NCBI RefSeq assembly: GCF_014356525.2
Contig: NC_052509.1
Location: 33,771,584-33,835,583, forward strand
Direction: 5' to 3'
Source: Nilaparvata lugens
Taxonomy: Eukaryota > Arthropoda > Insecta > Hemiptera > Delphacidae
Length of the DNA: 64,000 nucleotides
Below are positions 1 through 13,020 of this stretch, one piece after another; within the stretch, counting starts at the first letter, position 1; each line of letters opens with the position of its first letter. Under the pieces are notes generated by a model. It saw nothing but the letters and a program-made list of their open reading frames with translations. It searched no databases and was not told the DNA's origin. The translations under genes and the position numbers were made by a program.

Positions 1-280
1 ACAATATTCTTATCAATTTATGTCAAAATAGAATAGCTTATTAGTCTTTAACTAGGTGCTATAAAAAATCAAGAAAAAAAAAATTTGATGAGTGATAGTC
101 GCTTAACCTAGAATTTCATTTGGACTGTAGTATAATTGAGAAGAGACAGTTTTGGGCATAAGCCTGTTGTGCCTCCTCATATAACTGTAAAAATAGCTGT
201 ACGACTGAGAAAATGAATAGATAAATATAAACTATGAATTCAATCTTTCGTTACAAATTCTCTATGCTTTTTCACTCCAA

Positions 281-867
281 AACGAAGCTCGGTCCCCCGA
301 TATTTGTTACATAACTGAAGTTTTCACACTCAACACTAAAGTTTCTGCAACAGTCGTAGGGCGAAAATTTGTGAAAGTATACATCGAATTACATTCTCTA
401 TAATCTTATATTTGGCATGAATCTTGCCAATATATTTAAAAGAAGTTGTAAGAGTAAAAATAGCAAAAAATTGGAAGCCATGGTTTTTTTCAAAAATGTC
501 ACACATTCATTTTCATTTTCATTTTATTTATTCATAGACAATAGATACAATGCAGGTAAAAACAACTTCAAGAGAAGATATCTCGAAAAGTATAGATGAT
601 GGAGAAAAAGTAAATGAATAAAAGTTGTAGGTGAGCTTCAATTTTGTAGCTAATATATAGTAATGTCCGTGAAACGCATAGTTTTCAAGATATATGCGAG
701 AATAAACAAAAAAATGATACCGTTGAACCACCCCCACACTGGGTAGTGGTAGGGTAGGTGGGAACATTGGATATTCTCACCTCATTACTACTCTTAACAG
801 AACTGGGGGGTCAAAAATAATTGTCTTCCCAACTTTTCCCTCTATAACCTTTCGTTGACTGGACTAT
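281..867 (-). repeat. Dispersed non-coding repeat, family R
   Basis: Read on the minus strand this segment parallels 33305-33800. Shared blocks are the outer end with GAGGGAAAAGTT, a run around a hairpin-like CCCC/GGGG core, a stretch resembling 'CGCATATATCT', and the inner block ending near CAACAGTCGTAGGG. No coding capacity is evident and the short ORFs across it are not protein-like. It is probably a non-autonomous mobile repeat, but its class cannot be fixed from one degenerate copy. Confidence 0.55.
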
Positions 868-2214
868 ATGCTCTCTTAATGTTATTTTGTTTTATCCTGG
901 AAAAGGACGGAGTGAGTTAATTTCGTTCTTCAGTAAACTTGATCAACCTTGAAAATGGTTGGAAAATTATGTGTTCAAAATTTGAAGCTGATTAATCAAA
1001 TCATTCAAAAATTATTGTAGAACATACGGACAGACAAACATAGAAACAGAAAACACAGACGGACAATCATTTTGGCATTGAGTCAAAACTAAGAACTCGC
1101 TAACGCTCGATCATCTATATTATTTTACATCCATTGAATTCACTGAGTAAGATCACTAAATTCACTGAAAGATCAGAATGGAGGAGGCAGAAGTAACATG
1201 AATGAAGCTTTCATTCCAGTAGTAACGATGTTGTACGGTCGACTAAGCCGGCGAAGGTTTAATCCAATTTGGTTGGCAGTGGGGTCTTCACAACAAGACC
1301 GATAATAATCCAATTGTTCCATTCCTCTTGGCACACGTTGGTCATGCTCACTTTCACTCCTTGAATCCCGGAAAGCTTATAGTTCATCCAAGAACTTGGT
1401 ACTCGTATTTTTAATGTAACTTGTCGCATTCTTTCAATAACAAATTATGGATTTCTCAAAACTGAGATTCAGGGCCGGTTTCCGAGCTCGGGGTTTAGCC
1501 AAGTTCTATACTTTAACTGGTTTTTAAACTCTGAAGTCAGAAAATTGGCTTTCCGAGTCAGAGAGTTAACGTAGTATACGAATATTGGAGAATATTATAT
1601 CACCTCCATTCCTCTCTAAAACTCTGCTACCATATTTTTTGCTTCCAAAATCAATACCCTCAAATCCAAAATATTATTCTTGGACTCTATTATTCGCAAG
1701 ATATTGTTAATGATCATCATATTAACTCAACGTAAAATATTCGAAATTAATATCAACATCGTAGCTCAAGATATCATACTCTAAATCTCAACCGATATTA
1801 TAAACCAGCTTAATTCTTGTCATTTTTTAAAACTAGTCATTCAGGGCCACACATTGGTCGACTTGTCATTCATTCCAGAATTTTGTTGATTCAGTCAGTA
1901 TCACGTATCTTTGTACCTTCCACCCCCCCCCCTCTTCTAGTAATCCTTCTTACTCGTCATTGTCTATTGCGATCCACTGAAGCGCAGTCTCTGAACCAGT
2001 AATACGTGGTGGTTGGAAGGGGGTTGTTGATAAGGGAGTGGGGGGGTAGATGTAATCGCACAGTGCCACGGATGGTAAAGGCAGAGCAGCAGCTCTAACA
2101 CAATTAATAGAATAAAACGGGATGAGGGAGAAATGGGTGAGGAGAGGGGATGAACCAGGAACGCGTTTTTATCCTGTTTAGTAGTAGGTTGAGGGATGAA
2201 TATGGAATTCCCAA
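868..2214. other. No gene seen; repeat-like stretches
   Basis: No convincing coding region. Around 1020-1115 there is a 'gacagacaaacatag' type stretch followed by 'CTCGCTAACGCTCG', which looks like a dispersed-repeat end. C-rich and G-rich runs occur near 1921-1933 and 2037-2047. Confidence 0.4.
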
Positions 2215-2232
2215 TTGCTGCTGCATGGGTTC

Positions 2233-2262
2233 CATGATGATGATGATGATGATGATGACATA
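2233..2262 (+). repeat. (GAT)n microsatellite
   Basis: A short trinucleotide run that creates a spurious poly-aspartate ORF at 2215-2448. Nothing else in that ORF is protein-like. Confidence 0.7.
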
Positions 2263-2449
2263 GATGATGTTGCTGATGGTGACACTAGTGATGGTGATAA
2301 TGTTAATGATGGAGATGATGATGATGATTACCCACCCACTGCTATTAACTACCCTACCCTACCCTCCCCAACGGCGCTACTTCTCTTTTTGGCATTGAGT
2401 TTCGCTGTTGTGGCACTGATGGTTCATCAGCTGAGTCTCGCGCAATAAT

Positions 2450-3364
2450 GGGATTTCCATCCTTTGTGTCATTTGCAAAACCCCCACCCATACTTACCAC
2501 TCTGACCCCCCCCCCATTACACCCCCCCTACATAACCTCCTCCCCAAAAGCTTCACGTTTGAAATCATTGTGCTGTGCTCACGGGCTCTACTCATAAATA
2601 ATGCAAATTCCGCCGCGCTTGAGCCTATTTAAAGGCCGACAATTTTTTCGGTTGGATAAAAAATGAAAAACCCCAGCAGCCACAGACTACCCTAGTAGCT
2701 GTGTATTAGGTGGTTTCGGGAGTATTTTTTCCGAAGGTATCCTGGTCGATCGTGATGTTCGAACACGCACCTGAAAAAGTACAATTTGGTTGAAGGGTTG
2801 ACTCAGTCTGCATTCCCAGCGTTGAAAATGCCGGCGCTTGCCACACACTAATACGTAATAATAGTCATTGATATTATTTGCAGCTCCAAGTACATATTTG
2901 TTTTGAAAATTTCACTTTTGAATATTTAAAATTTATTGTAGTTCAGGTAGAAATCTATTTATTTATTCATCATTACAATCAACTTAATGACAAAGAAACA
3001 GACTACAGTATAAAACTTCTTTTCATCCCAATTTCATAAAAAAAGTCCAAATAAAGGTTATGAGCGACTTTTCAATTCTTCACTAATTTCCACATTGAAA
3101 CAAAACACAAACACTTGAAACAATTAATTTTGAATTTAGAAAGATTAAGATCCGAATTGATAACGAAATTCCTTCTACTTACCACTCAAAACTGTAAAAT
3201 AATTTTTGTTTTCCAGCAAACGATATTATAACCTATAGAATTGAGAATTTTAAATATCATTCAAATTCAAACTCATTTATTTGCCATGGAAATTATATGG
3301 AAATTAATAAACTTATAAAAGTGCAAAAACTTACAATTAAAATAATCAAGCAGTAGCCACCTCG
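2450..3364. other. No gene seen
   Basis: AT-rich DNA with C-rich patches near 2480-2540 (runs of nine or more C). An A/T-rich patch at 2950-3010 resembles the 3' UTR of a non-LTR element on the minus strand, but no coding part is attached. Confidence 0.35.
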
Positions 3365-3940
3365 TCCGTCAGACCAGCTCTACAATGAGTTTGGTGTGAT
3401 GGACGCAAGACAACTCTACTCCCTAGAAATTATTTGCAGACTACACAAGAACCCAGAAAGCTTTCAAAACAGAAACCACTGTAATGACACAAGAAATATA
3501 AGCCTTCATATCACGAACGTTCCTAGGAAGGCAACATAACAACGACACTTCAACCACCTAGCACCAAAACTCCACAAATCTACTTCCTGTACACATCAAG
3601 ATAATAGAAAACTCAAGAAAATTTAAATGCGCCGTTGAAACTTGATCACAACAACTAGAAGACATTATTATAGTAAAAACATAATTTCGAACAATATGTG
3701 AGCTCACTTACCCAATGTATTGTGACCCCCACTCTAAATATGATGTATTACTACTACAGCTGCTCTAGAACTATGGGTTTTCCATAGTTGAGTAGGTTAA
3801 TTTCCGAAAAAATGCAATTAATTTATATTTGTAGTAAATTTCATATTGTATTTTGGAATATCATGTACATTTTATTGATTAGATTATTCATTTGTATATA
3901 AATAGAAATGAATTTTTTTGTATTGTATTGTATTGTAATA
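3365..3940 (+). pseudogene. Non-LTR retrotransposon 3' fragment (RT C-terminus plus 3' UTR)
   Basis: Conceptual translation of 3390-3660, with stops and frame breaks, gives the pattern seen at the extreme C-terminus of jockey/CR1-type reverse transcriptases: an asparagine-rich run (NRNHCNDTRN), then HLAPKLHKS corresponding to the usual Y-GPKLWNSLP block. An A/T-rich 3' UTR follows and ends in a short (TATTG)n tail at about 3917-3938. The fragment is 5'-truncated and dead. A microsatellite tail is typical of CR1/L2-group elements. It is related in outline, not in detail, to the minus-strand element at 15-21.7 kb. Confidence 0.6.
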
Positions 3941-3959
3941 GATAAATATTCTTTACAAT

Positions 3960-6900
3960 ATGCCACTACCGGCAAACAACAACTTTTGCGCCGGCAGTAA
4001 GTTCGAACAACTAAGCATGATATTCATGTCAATAGAAAAAGAAAAATTACTTAATCTGAATCGACAATATTTTTTCCTATAGAAGATCTTGTTCCAAAAC
4101 CCGATCCCTCCTTCCACTCTTCTCAATTTCTCTACTCCATCCGAATCAAGAGAAGTTTTCCAAAAAAATCTCAAAAAACGTTTTCCAAAAAATCTCCCTT
4201 TCAAACTAAGTGGTACGAAAAATAACATTTGGTACTCGCTCTGTAGTCTGCTTTAGTTACAATTTCACCCCTTCATTCCTCCTAATCTCGTACAGCCACC
4301 GAAATCCCTTTAGACATCTGTCGGCTACTCTCGTACATTCGCAGAACAAACAGAGGGTTCGCAGAGCAGATCATTGTGTAATTCGACAACTGCGAATTCT
4401 ATAATTGGCTGACGATAGTTAATATTCTTGTAGGACGTGAACCAATGTCCTAGAAATGTCATTTAGAGACCACACTATGTCAATATACTTACTTTGAAGA
4501 TATTTTTGATCCTGTAAAAGGCATTAACATGACTGTGTAATGTCCTCTCTAAATAATAAAGCTTAAAGCTGGTAGTTCTATGAACCATGTTTTTGGGGAT
4601 TGGAATATGTGAGTTCTGTTAATGGTGGCTTACATAAGAAATCATCTTCTACGATCTCAATTGAACGATACGAGAAGTGAGAATCGATCATAGCACAGCA
4701 AGCATTTATGTATTTGAATTGCGTTAGTAACCATTCATCTCGTACAATCAAAACTCTTATACAAGATTATCAAGAGTATTAACAAGAGTATCATAAAAAC
4801 TCTTTGTACACCATATAAACTGATTCTCTACTGCACTGTATTTGCTCATCTATCAAAGTTTTAAAACTTTGATCTATCAAAGTTTTATTGTCAGTTAAAT
4901 GAATAAAATCCAAGTTTCCAAAAAGATCTCACTCTACTAACCCGAATCTATATCTTAAGAACAACTTTTTTAAACAGAAATCCATTTCTACAAAATGGAA
5001 TAAATTAATCTGATTTAGTAAGGGAGCGAAATTTAGAGAGATCATGCAGAGTATATCTTTAGATTCTTGGAACCCTGCTATCTTTGTTGAACAGGAATGA
5101 ACTTTCCGAATCTTTAACACATCATCATCATCATCATCATCATCTACAACACAAGCCATATCACAGCTGCTTTTTTCCTCTTGTGGAATCTTTGTGATCT
5201 AGCAAATAAATAAACAGATTTGATTCAAGAAATCTAGTCAACAGTGCTGTTCCATCGCTGATATGATGTACTAGGTCTTCACTCAAGACATCAATCATAG
5301 TTTATTGGACTTCAACATCGTTGGTCGTTCTCGTATCCTCTCAACAATAATTTTTCTTATAGAATCTCATATTCTTGGTGGACAGCTATCATACTTTTAC
5401 CTAAGCTATTCATAAAGTTTACGAAATTCAAATGTTCAATGTCTGCGCATTGACTAGAAAGAGGTAAACTGGAGGCTGAGCCTTTGTCTGAGGATGTCCC
5501 CGACTGGGTAATGGACCCAGTAAGAATATTTACATTTCCTCAACTATCTTCACCCCTGTTGGACGTTTAATGACCAACCCAGTGGGGGGCTGAAACGGCG
5601 GAGTGTCTAGCCACTTGTTTCTTTCCTTGCGGAGACGTTTTCTTTTGAATTTCCTTATTTACATACTATACTTCTCCTCATCTTTACTTATATACACATT
5701 TATACACTTATTTACATCCACATACACACAGTTTCATCCACCAAAGCGCCAGCTGTATCCATTAAAAGCTACGCTCTCCGCCTAATAACACAATACAACA
5801 ATGATTTATTCATTCAATGAGCTTTTATAACTCGCAATAACATACGTCATCACATTCTATTACCGTCGGGTTATCGGTGTTGTTGGAATCTCTTGATTTG
5901 AATCTTTTCTGATGGTTTCTAATGTAATTTCTGTGGAAATTACAGCTATTATTCTTGATGGACTTTTTAAAATTTTATTCATGCTGGTTTTACAAGAATT
6001 GTTAACCGAGAATTCCGAAGTTATTGAAAGCAGTGGTATTTTCCACTTGATATTATATTGCATTTCTCCATTGTTGATTTGAGAAGACTAAATTTCGAAA
6101 CACTAGTAGGTAATCAATCTGAATAACTGGTAGGCATTAAACATTAAACATTAAACACTTGAAACAAATCAAGTCGATAATATTAGACAATAATTATCAA
6201 TCTTGAATGAACAGAATATAAACCAGTATGACTCCAGAACAATAAAACTCTTATCCAATTATTGAATTCAACCTCTATGAAATAAGTTCATTGTATTGAC
6301 GTCATATTTATTCGTTCATTAGTTCCGTTGGATGATATCACTTCATGGCGGTTAAATGCGATTGTATTCTTATGTGACTGACTGGCAATATTCTCAACAT
6401 CATCCTCATAATCATCACTAGGCTATTTATTGCAACAAGCATCTATAATTTTGGTTATCAGGTTATAACGCCGTTTTCAATCTCTGTATGAAATTTACCA
6501 ATATACACCAATACAAGAATTAATTCATTGAAATGAAATGGATGATAATGGAAACCATAACGATATAGAAAACCTTCATAGAATATTGTAACGTATCATA
6601 TTATACATATAGAAGAAATGATTGAAAAGCCTAGTTTGATCGTTTAATGTGCAAGTGAGTACATTGCCTATGTATAAACGGTCATGAGATACTTTTTTCT
6701 TAATTTTCTTATGATTTTTACGTTTTTCAATTGTAATTGAAGGCCGTGATAGACACTAGGCAACAGACAACATCATTTTTGCACATACAATTCATTTTTT
6801 GTATGGAAACAGTCGGCTAGGGAAAGTTGCATTGGGGAAAGGGCAGCTAGATTACGACCTGAAATCGATTGTATAAATCATTGTGATATTGCGGTTGGCA

Positions 6901-8034
6901 ATTGGTTGCTATTAGCTGATGACAAGTGAATGGTTTTCATTTTCGTGGTCGAATATTCACTTGATTAAAGCGTTATTTTCGGCTGCCGCGGTCTGGAAAT
7001 ATACTATGCTATACACAATATGTATCATGTACTATTTTTCATCAGTAAATATAACTATGTACCAGGTATACTGAAATCAACAGTTGGCTATGCTTGTTGG
7101 TGGGCGGGCAATGCTCTCGTAAATTACTTTGTTGGGCGCTCCTCACAAAAATGGAATTAAAAACTGACCACCTTGGGCCTATTGCCCCTATTGCAGAGTG
7201 ATTGTAGCAAAATTCGAATCAGAGAAAGGAAAAGGTAGAAATGGGAATAGAAATGGAGAGAATGTATTCAATAATGGTGATTGGTGAAGATTGGGAATGG
7301 AGAGAGCACAATAAAAAGAAATGTTCATGAAGATCTAGTGAACTCCATATCCTTGTAGGATCTCTTTCCTTTTTAAGAAAATATTTCATTATTCATCACT
7401 GGATAGTCTTCCTATTTTACAATATAATTCCCTCACACATGTTCAACGAAACATACGTGTAATGTAGATGTGAACGTGTTCAAAAATGTAAATAAGCATA
7501 ATATTGATGGATGGGATATAATGATATTTCAATTTGAGACTGGTGGAGGAAATGCGAGAACCTCTAATGCCTTTTTCGAATAGATGGATGCATTATGATA
7601 ACATCATTTGCAAACTGACACAATGCAAAATCGAAGTGGTACAAACTAAAATCCGAAAAGAGAGAGGTAAAGAAAAATAGACAACTGTTGCTAATGCAGA
7701 GTATTTCTTTCTAATGTCTGAGAGAAAAACACAAGCTGTTTAGGATACCAGAAGAAGATGTAGGAAAAACTATAGTATGAAGTTGAAATGGAAAAGGACT
7801 GTAGGATTTTTTTCATATAATTGAGGCGAAAAGAGATGTAGAATCTGTATATTGGGAGAAATTATGATAGGGTGATGGAAAGATGAAGATTGAGAAAGAG
7901 ATATTATGTAAAAAAGATGAGAACGATAAGCTAAGAATGAGAATATTCAATTATAACTTTTATGGTTTTGTGAAAAAAGGTAGAATTGAAACAAAAATAG
8001 ATAACTGTGAGAATATAAACAGAGGGTTGGATAA
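3960..8034. other. No gene seen (about 4 kb)
   Basis: AT-rich sequence with only short, unrelated ORFs. A (CAT)n run at 5119-5143 accounts for a poly-Asp ORF on the minus strand. I see no splice-bounded exon, RNA gene or terminal-inverted-repeat element that I can support. Confidence 0.4.
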
Positions 8035-8280
8035 TCTATATAATACAAAAGGAAAAAAACTGGCTTATACACGTACGGGATAGGAAATTCACGAATGCCG
8101 CATCATTACTTCTGAACTATTGGACTGATTAACTTGAAATTATTGAAATCTATAGATTCTTTATTTAACGAGGATGGTTATAGGCATATTTTCTATTTTT
8201 CAAGATTTCATTACGTCAAGTGTCCAGTTTGTCAAGCTTTAAATTGGACATTTGCGGGCGGAGCACTGATTACCTGCTAG
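8035..8280 (+). mobile_element. Short non-autonomous Helitron, family 2
   Basis: The element begins TCTATATAATACAAAAG after an A and ends TTACCTGCTAG before a T, which is the A|TC...CTAG|T signature of Helitron insertion. The 3' end matches the elements at 48023 and 60097 (minus strand), which share the GGAGCAC/GGAGTAC and TTAC-TGCTAG blocks. Interior blocks (CGTACGGGATAGG, GAACTACTGGACTGATTAA-like) recur in the copies at 52920, 60097 and 60650. The 246-bp length has no room for a Rep/helicase protein, so it is non-autonomous. Confidence 0.72.
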
Positions 8281-9343
8281 TACATAATAAAATTCTTAGT
8301 AAACATTGTATAAGATGTTTTGTAGTCCTCTTGTGTAGAAATTATGTAACATGAAAAAGTAAATGGAGTAGAATTTAAGTAATTGAACTTTTTGGTGAAA
8401 AATGTAATTGAGTTGAAAAAAATAAAATACCTTCCTTTATAGGGAAAGGGAGGAATTAAGTGATGAACGAGCAGTAAGAATATGAATGAGATGAAAATGG
8501 TAATATCAATAGCGAGTGAATTTGAAGAGAAATTAAAAAGAATAAGGGCAAATACTGTAAGTGAGTTTTAACATGAGGTCGAAGAGTGAAAATTTTAAAA
8601 AAGGAGGAGCTAAGGAAAAGAATGGAAAAGAACAAGGGACAGGTTGAAGTAGCCGAGAAGAACAAGATAAAGAAGTATAAAAAAGGTTGTCGGATGATTT
8701 CAATCCAGCGCGTGCACAAAAGAGGTTTGGCAGAAACAAAAAATGAATGATATTGTTAAAGAGAGATAGAGTACGAGATGAAAGGCAGGAGGAGAAGGAG
8801 AGAGACTTGAGCTTCAGCCAGAGATGAAAGGTAATAAACAGCTTGGCAATAATGAATTCATAAGCCAATTTGTATGTTTATGAAATTGCCTCTGGATGAA
8901 AGGCAGAAGAAAAGACTTATAGCCCCATTTGGATGAGAGGGCGCCTCTTCAATCCCTTTACAGTCTGGCCGAAGCTAACTAAATCCTCAAAAGCATACTT
9001 TCTTCCAGGCAGGTATCGAAGAACTGTTGCAGTGCGGTTTCAAATCAAATCAAATTTATAATATAAATTACATTTTTATGGAACAATTTACATCCGCAAA
9101 GAAAGAAACTGAGCGCGGATGAGAGTTGTGCTAGTCGTAATATTATTATTTTAACATTCCTATTATATTCTTTTAATTATAACATTCTTAATTTCGATTG
9201 TGATTTTAGTATTTTGATTTATTTTATGTATATTGTGTTGGATTGAATAAAATTATTGATTGATTAATCATAATCCAGTGATATTGTAACACTGAACTCA
9301 ACTGAAGCTTCTATGCAACCCTATACAGTCATAGAAGGCGATT
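8281..9343. other. No gene seen; possible LINE 3' UTR pieces
   Basis: Purine-rich plus strand at 8450-8950, giving spurious minus-strand ORFs rich in S, L and F. At 9130-9265 the sequence ends in 'GAATAAAATTATTGATTGATT', which resembles the 3' end of a plus-strand non-LTR element. Confidence 0.35.
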
Positions 9344-9527
9344 GGGAGGCAAAGCCCGCCTCCCATCTGCAGCGCGAAACGCGGAAGCTGCAAACTCACC
9401 CTACTGGGGGTGCGGGGAGCGAAGCCCCCTGCCGAGCGCGAAGCGCGAGTACAGTTTAAATCTAAGAATTAGATTTAAAACTGTAATCTGCGTGACGTTT
9501 CCAATCCTGCGTTCCCGCAGCAGCTAG
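9344..9527 (+). repeat. GC-rich hairpin island, possible Helitron 3' end
   Basis: Five successive stem-loops can be read by eye: GGGAGGC/GCCTCCC (9344-9364), GCAGC-GCG/CGC-GCTGC (9369-9391), GGGGAGC/GC-CCCC near 9413-9430, a 14-bp AT stem CAGTTTAAATCTAA with its complement (9452-9483), and CTGCG-TTCC-CGCAG (9507-9520). The last stem lies 3 nt before CTAG (9524-9527), which is followed by T. That is the arrangement of a Helitron 3' terminus, although the spacing is shorter than usual. No matching 5' TC end was identified. The 61-aa ORF across the island is probably not a gene. Confidence 0.45.
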
Positions 9528-9529
9528 TG

Positions 9530-10563
9530 AAGCTACTATTCCTCGTGTGCAGCTCGCTTCAATCTTATCGATTTTCATTGTCAGAACTAAACGACTCAAG
9601 AACTAGACCTGATGGTCCACTCTATCCTCAAATTCGAAAAATTATAAAAAGAATCATATCAGATATAGCTTCGTCAAGTGAAAGCTGTATCATTGAATAA
9701 AAAATCTATTGTTAGATGTTGTTTGTTGTATGTTATTTTATCTATTGTTTATTCTATGGTTGTATTGGAATTAGAATTTTTCATTAATCCGTGCTGTATA
9801 GGATTTCTCAACTCTGACTAAACCGCTTTGAAATCTCCGTGAAACTCGTTTAATAGAGTACAGTTTTCTCTTCACGATCGTTGAGAATGCTGCACAAGAA
9901 TTTCATTAGTGACATCAAAGGCTACAAACAACGGAATTTCACAAAGAGTGTGTCATTTTCTACATAATTTCTCAAAGAACATGAATGGTAGCAGCAACGG
10001 GAACAACACTGACACATATACTCTTCAAGTGGAATAAAATGTTCAAGCCACCCTCGGGTCTGATCACACGAATGCATATATGCATAAATGCATAGTAAAA
10101 ATATACATACACAATACATATTATAATAAATGTATAATTTTGTAATAGTATAGACCACCTTCTGAGCGAGCCTGTCAACCATGCGCTTTTAACGTACTCT
10201 TCAGCTTGCTGCCGACTAACTTAGCATTTACCACATAAATGTACATCTTAGCTTACAACTTGTACACATATAAACGACGTGTATATGGCAAGAGGAAGAT
10301 GTGGGAGGGCACATGTTAAAGCATGACAAGTATGGTACATCCCGCTGAGGTCCTTGTACAGTATAATATCCAGTATATTTAAGTTTATTATAGAATGGGA
10401 GAGATGCACTGGGCTATAGCAAGCCTTTATGGAACAGCCTTGTCTTATAGACACAGCCTTAGCAGTCCCATATGAGAGACAATAAAACGGCTGCTACAAT
10501 TTCATGAATGGCAACAGATTTTAACAGCAAGATGCCTCGAGTCTGTCTGCCTTTCACGTAGAA
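9530..10563. other. No gene seen
   Basis: AT-rich sequence with no recognisable coding region or element boundary. The ORFs at 9922-10182 and 10248-10454 have no family resemblance. Confidence 0.4.
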
Positions 10564-10640
10564 CAGCGGTTCTCAACCTGGGGTATGCGTACCCCTTGGG
10601 GGTACGTGAAAAACTTCAGAGGGTACGCGAGGTGAAGCCA
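10564..10640 (+). mobile_element. hAT-type terminal repeat relic
   Basis: CAGCGGTTCTCAACCTGGGG at 10564 is the well-known terminal inverted repeat motif of many animal hAT elements. The paired end (its reverse complement) was not found downstream, so this is a truncated or rearranged copy. The extent of the internal sequence is unknown. Confidence 0.6.
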
Positions 10641-10941
10641 AATGATTGAAATATTACATCTTCATTTTGCATTATTCTTATAATTTTATCGTGTTTTGTT
10701 ATCCTGAAAAAATTACTTTCTCAATGGAATACGGAAAGGATTGTTTATTCATGAGACCGGAAGCGGAAACCATGGTCACAGTAGAACTGAAGGAATACTG
10801 ACAGATTATATTGTCCACTAAAACAGGAATCCCAATACAGACATTGTATTCTGTTTTACTACAAAAGGAAAATTGTTACTGTATAAAAAATTCATTTTCC
10901 CTCAGCCCCTCCGTAATTAATAAGCTTTCTTTCTTCTCTTA

Positions 10942-10979
10942 TAAGTCGTCATAACTCATTCACAAGCTATGACGACTTA
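10942..10979. repeat. Perfect 12-bp-stem hairpin
   Basis: TAAGTCGTCATA at 10942-10953 is the exact inverted complement of TATGACGACTTA at 10968-10979, with a 14-nt loop. Weaker pairing (TTCTTCT with AGAAGAA) extends the arms outward. It could be a small MITE core or an RNA hairpin. No other evidence favours either. Confidence 0.6.
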
Positions 10980-11293
10980 AAATAGAAGAAAAAAATAACA
11001 TTGATAAGGTTGGATGTTATGTACGGTACGTAACATTCGCTAACAGACCCGAAGAATCTACAAGTTAGTGAGCTAAAAAGTTGCATCTAGAGCTCGAACC
11101 CTTATTGCGCATGATTTTGGAAGGGCAACGGTGATGGATTTTGGCTGTTTTAATACTCTTGATGATCTCTACAATGAAATTATTTTATTCGACGTAACAA
11201 TCAAATGGACATTACTAGTAAAATGTGTTAGTAAAGTTTGGGAAATTGATCAAGGAGATATTTCATTTCAGCTGATGTAAAGTGGAATGCACT

Positions 11294-11323
11294 TGTTCGT
11301 GGCGCAAAAGTCTGTACGCACCT
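11294..11323 (-). repeat. Relic of the fold-back terminus seen at 45108
   Basis: GTTCGTGGCGC...CTGTACGCACCT is a diverged copy of the block at 45244-45271 (GTTCGCGGCGCGTATATCTG then TACGCACCT). Only this end is recognisable. Confidence 0.45.
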
Positions 11324-11988
11324 GTAGAGATTTTGCTCATTGACTAAGCAAACACTGATCCTATTATTTACTGTCACCGAGCACCCACATTTTCATTCAG
11401 TATTGTGGAATATTGTTTACAATTATTAAATCGGCAATGAATCGATATAACTGAGATAATACACAAAAAATCACTGAAAATAACATCTTACCATTTCAAA
11501 TGTCAGGAAAAATTGAACAAGAGTTTGTAATAGCATAGAATAACCAATCTATTATTCTTCCATGATATAGTGACCAGAAGATTCAGATCTCGAGCTATTA
11601 TTAATAAAGATGATGACGATGAGTCGATGATGATGATACGTTAGATCAAGATTTTCCATCAATCATTGCCCCATTCACATGAACCAACTACATTGAATGC
11701 AGAGAAAACAAATTTCGTACCTTCTCTGTAACATATTTTACAAAGCTGTCAATGTCAGTAATAAAAGCTCCATTATTGTAGAGTGGAGAATCGAAACTGT
11801 GATTGTCGTCTGATTGACCATCTAGTTAAATCTATTTGTTAAATATCTAATAATTTTAGATGATTGATTGAAATGGGATAACCATATTTATATCGTATAC
11901 AACTAAAAAAATAAGAAAGCTCATTTACAAGTTCTGTCAGCTTTGTCATATACTTGGAGATGATATAATTAAAATAGTATATTTTATA

Positions 11989-12276
11989 GGCTCTGAATCT
12001 TGGATACCTAGGAAGAAAGAATGGAGTAGGTTACAGGCTGCCGAAATGAGGTTTTTAAGAGCAGTAAAAGGGTGTACAAGGGAAGATAGGCTTCATAATG
12101 TTGATATAAGAAGCGAGCTCAACATAATCTCCATATGGCAGAAGATTGAAGAAAATCGGCAAAACTGGAAAGAGCATGTTGAAAGGATGGAGAGCGACAG
12201 GATTCCCAGGGCAGTCATGTTGTATAACCCGGTTGGAAGGAGAAGTGTGGGCAGACCCCGTAAAAGATGGATGTGA
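11989..12276 (+). pseudogene. LINE reverse transcriptase C-terminal fragment
   Basis: An uninterrupted 96-codon stretch reads GSESW...EMRFLRAVKG...TREDR...IRSELNI...W-EHVERM...RIPRAVM...GRRSVGRPRKRW. This is the highly recognisable C-terminal tail of a group of insect non-LTR reverse transcriptases, often mis-annotated as host proteins. The frame stops directly after GRPRKRWM, where intact relatives continue. A (GACGAT)-like tail lies at about 12326-12341, as in the related 3' ends at 32350-32370 (minus strand) and 36576-36643. It is 5'-truncated and non-functional for retrotransposition. Confidence 0.8.
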
Positions 12277-12439
12277 TGGTGAGTTTGAAGTCGCAACAGG
12301 CAAATTGCCTAATCCTTGTAGGAAGACGACGATGACGACGATATTTCTCACTTGTAGAGTCTCTTTTAAGTTAGATAACTTCAAAGATTTCTTATTTGCA
12401 GAAGAAATACCAGGCCGAAATCGCACCTATTTATGACTT

Positions 12440-13020
12440 TCAACCATATATTAATAACTGGTACCATTCTATACGGCATTTACAAACATTCTTCGCATAT
12501 CCTTACTTCTCTTCACAGCATGTTTGTTTTGTTGCTGTCAGGCGGAGTCCCAGAAGAACCAGGGGTATTCCAAGCATGCTACAACTACAAATAGAAATAA
12601 TTTTTCTAAACGCCAGGGCGTACGCATGCGCAAGATATCAGGTCTGATTGTCCGATTAGAATAAATCGGAGAGACATGATGAATGTGACTAGATGCTAGT
12701 AGAATGGTGCGTAATTTGTGGGTCGATTAAAGAGTTCTCTCTATAGTGAGGAGAGAAGTGAGAGAGAAGAAAGCATAGAGTGAAGAGGGAGGAAAAGAGA
12801 AGTGAAAGAAGAGAGGAGAGGATCATACAGCACGTGTGAGCATGACACGTCTCCGGACCACCTGCAAGCATTGATGCATGATACGCATTTATCTAAAACG
12901 GGTACATTGAGACAGAGGCAGTGCTACGTCACAGGAAAAAAGCCGAAAAGTGATTGTGGCTGATAGCGGCGATTATCTGTCGCTTCCACTCCAATGAACC
13001 TGGTGAGGAATCCTTGTAAT
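12440..13020. other. No gene seen
   Basis: No coding evidence. A GCATGCGCA motif near 12623 resembles half of an NRF-1 type site, but this is weak. Purine-rich sequence occupies 12740-12830. Confidence 0.3.

Noticed and set aside
2215..2448. Acidic protein gene
   Set aside because: The frame is created by GAT repeats and has no family resemblance.
9342..9527. 61-aa basic protein
   Set aside because: The frame runs through a chain of hairpins typical of a mobile-element end.
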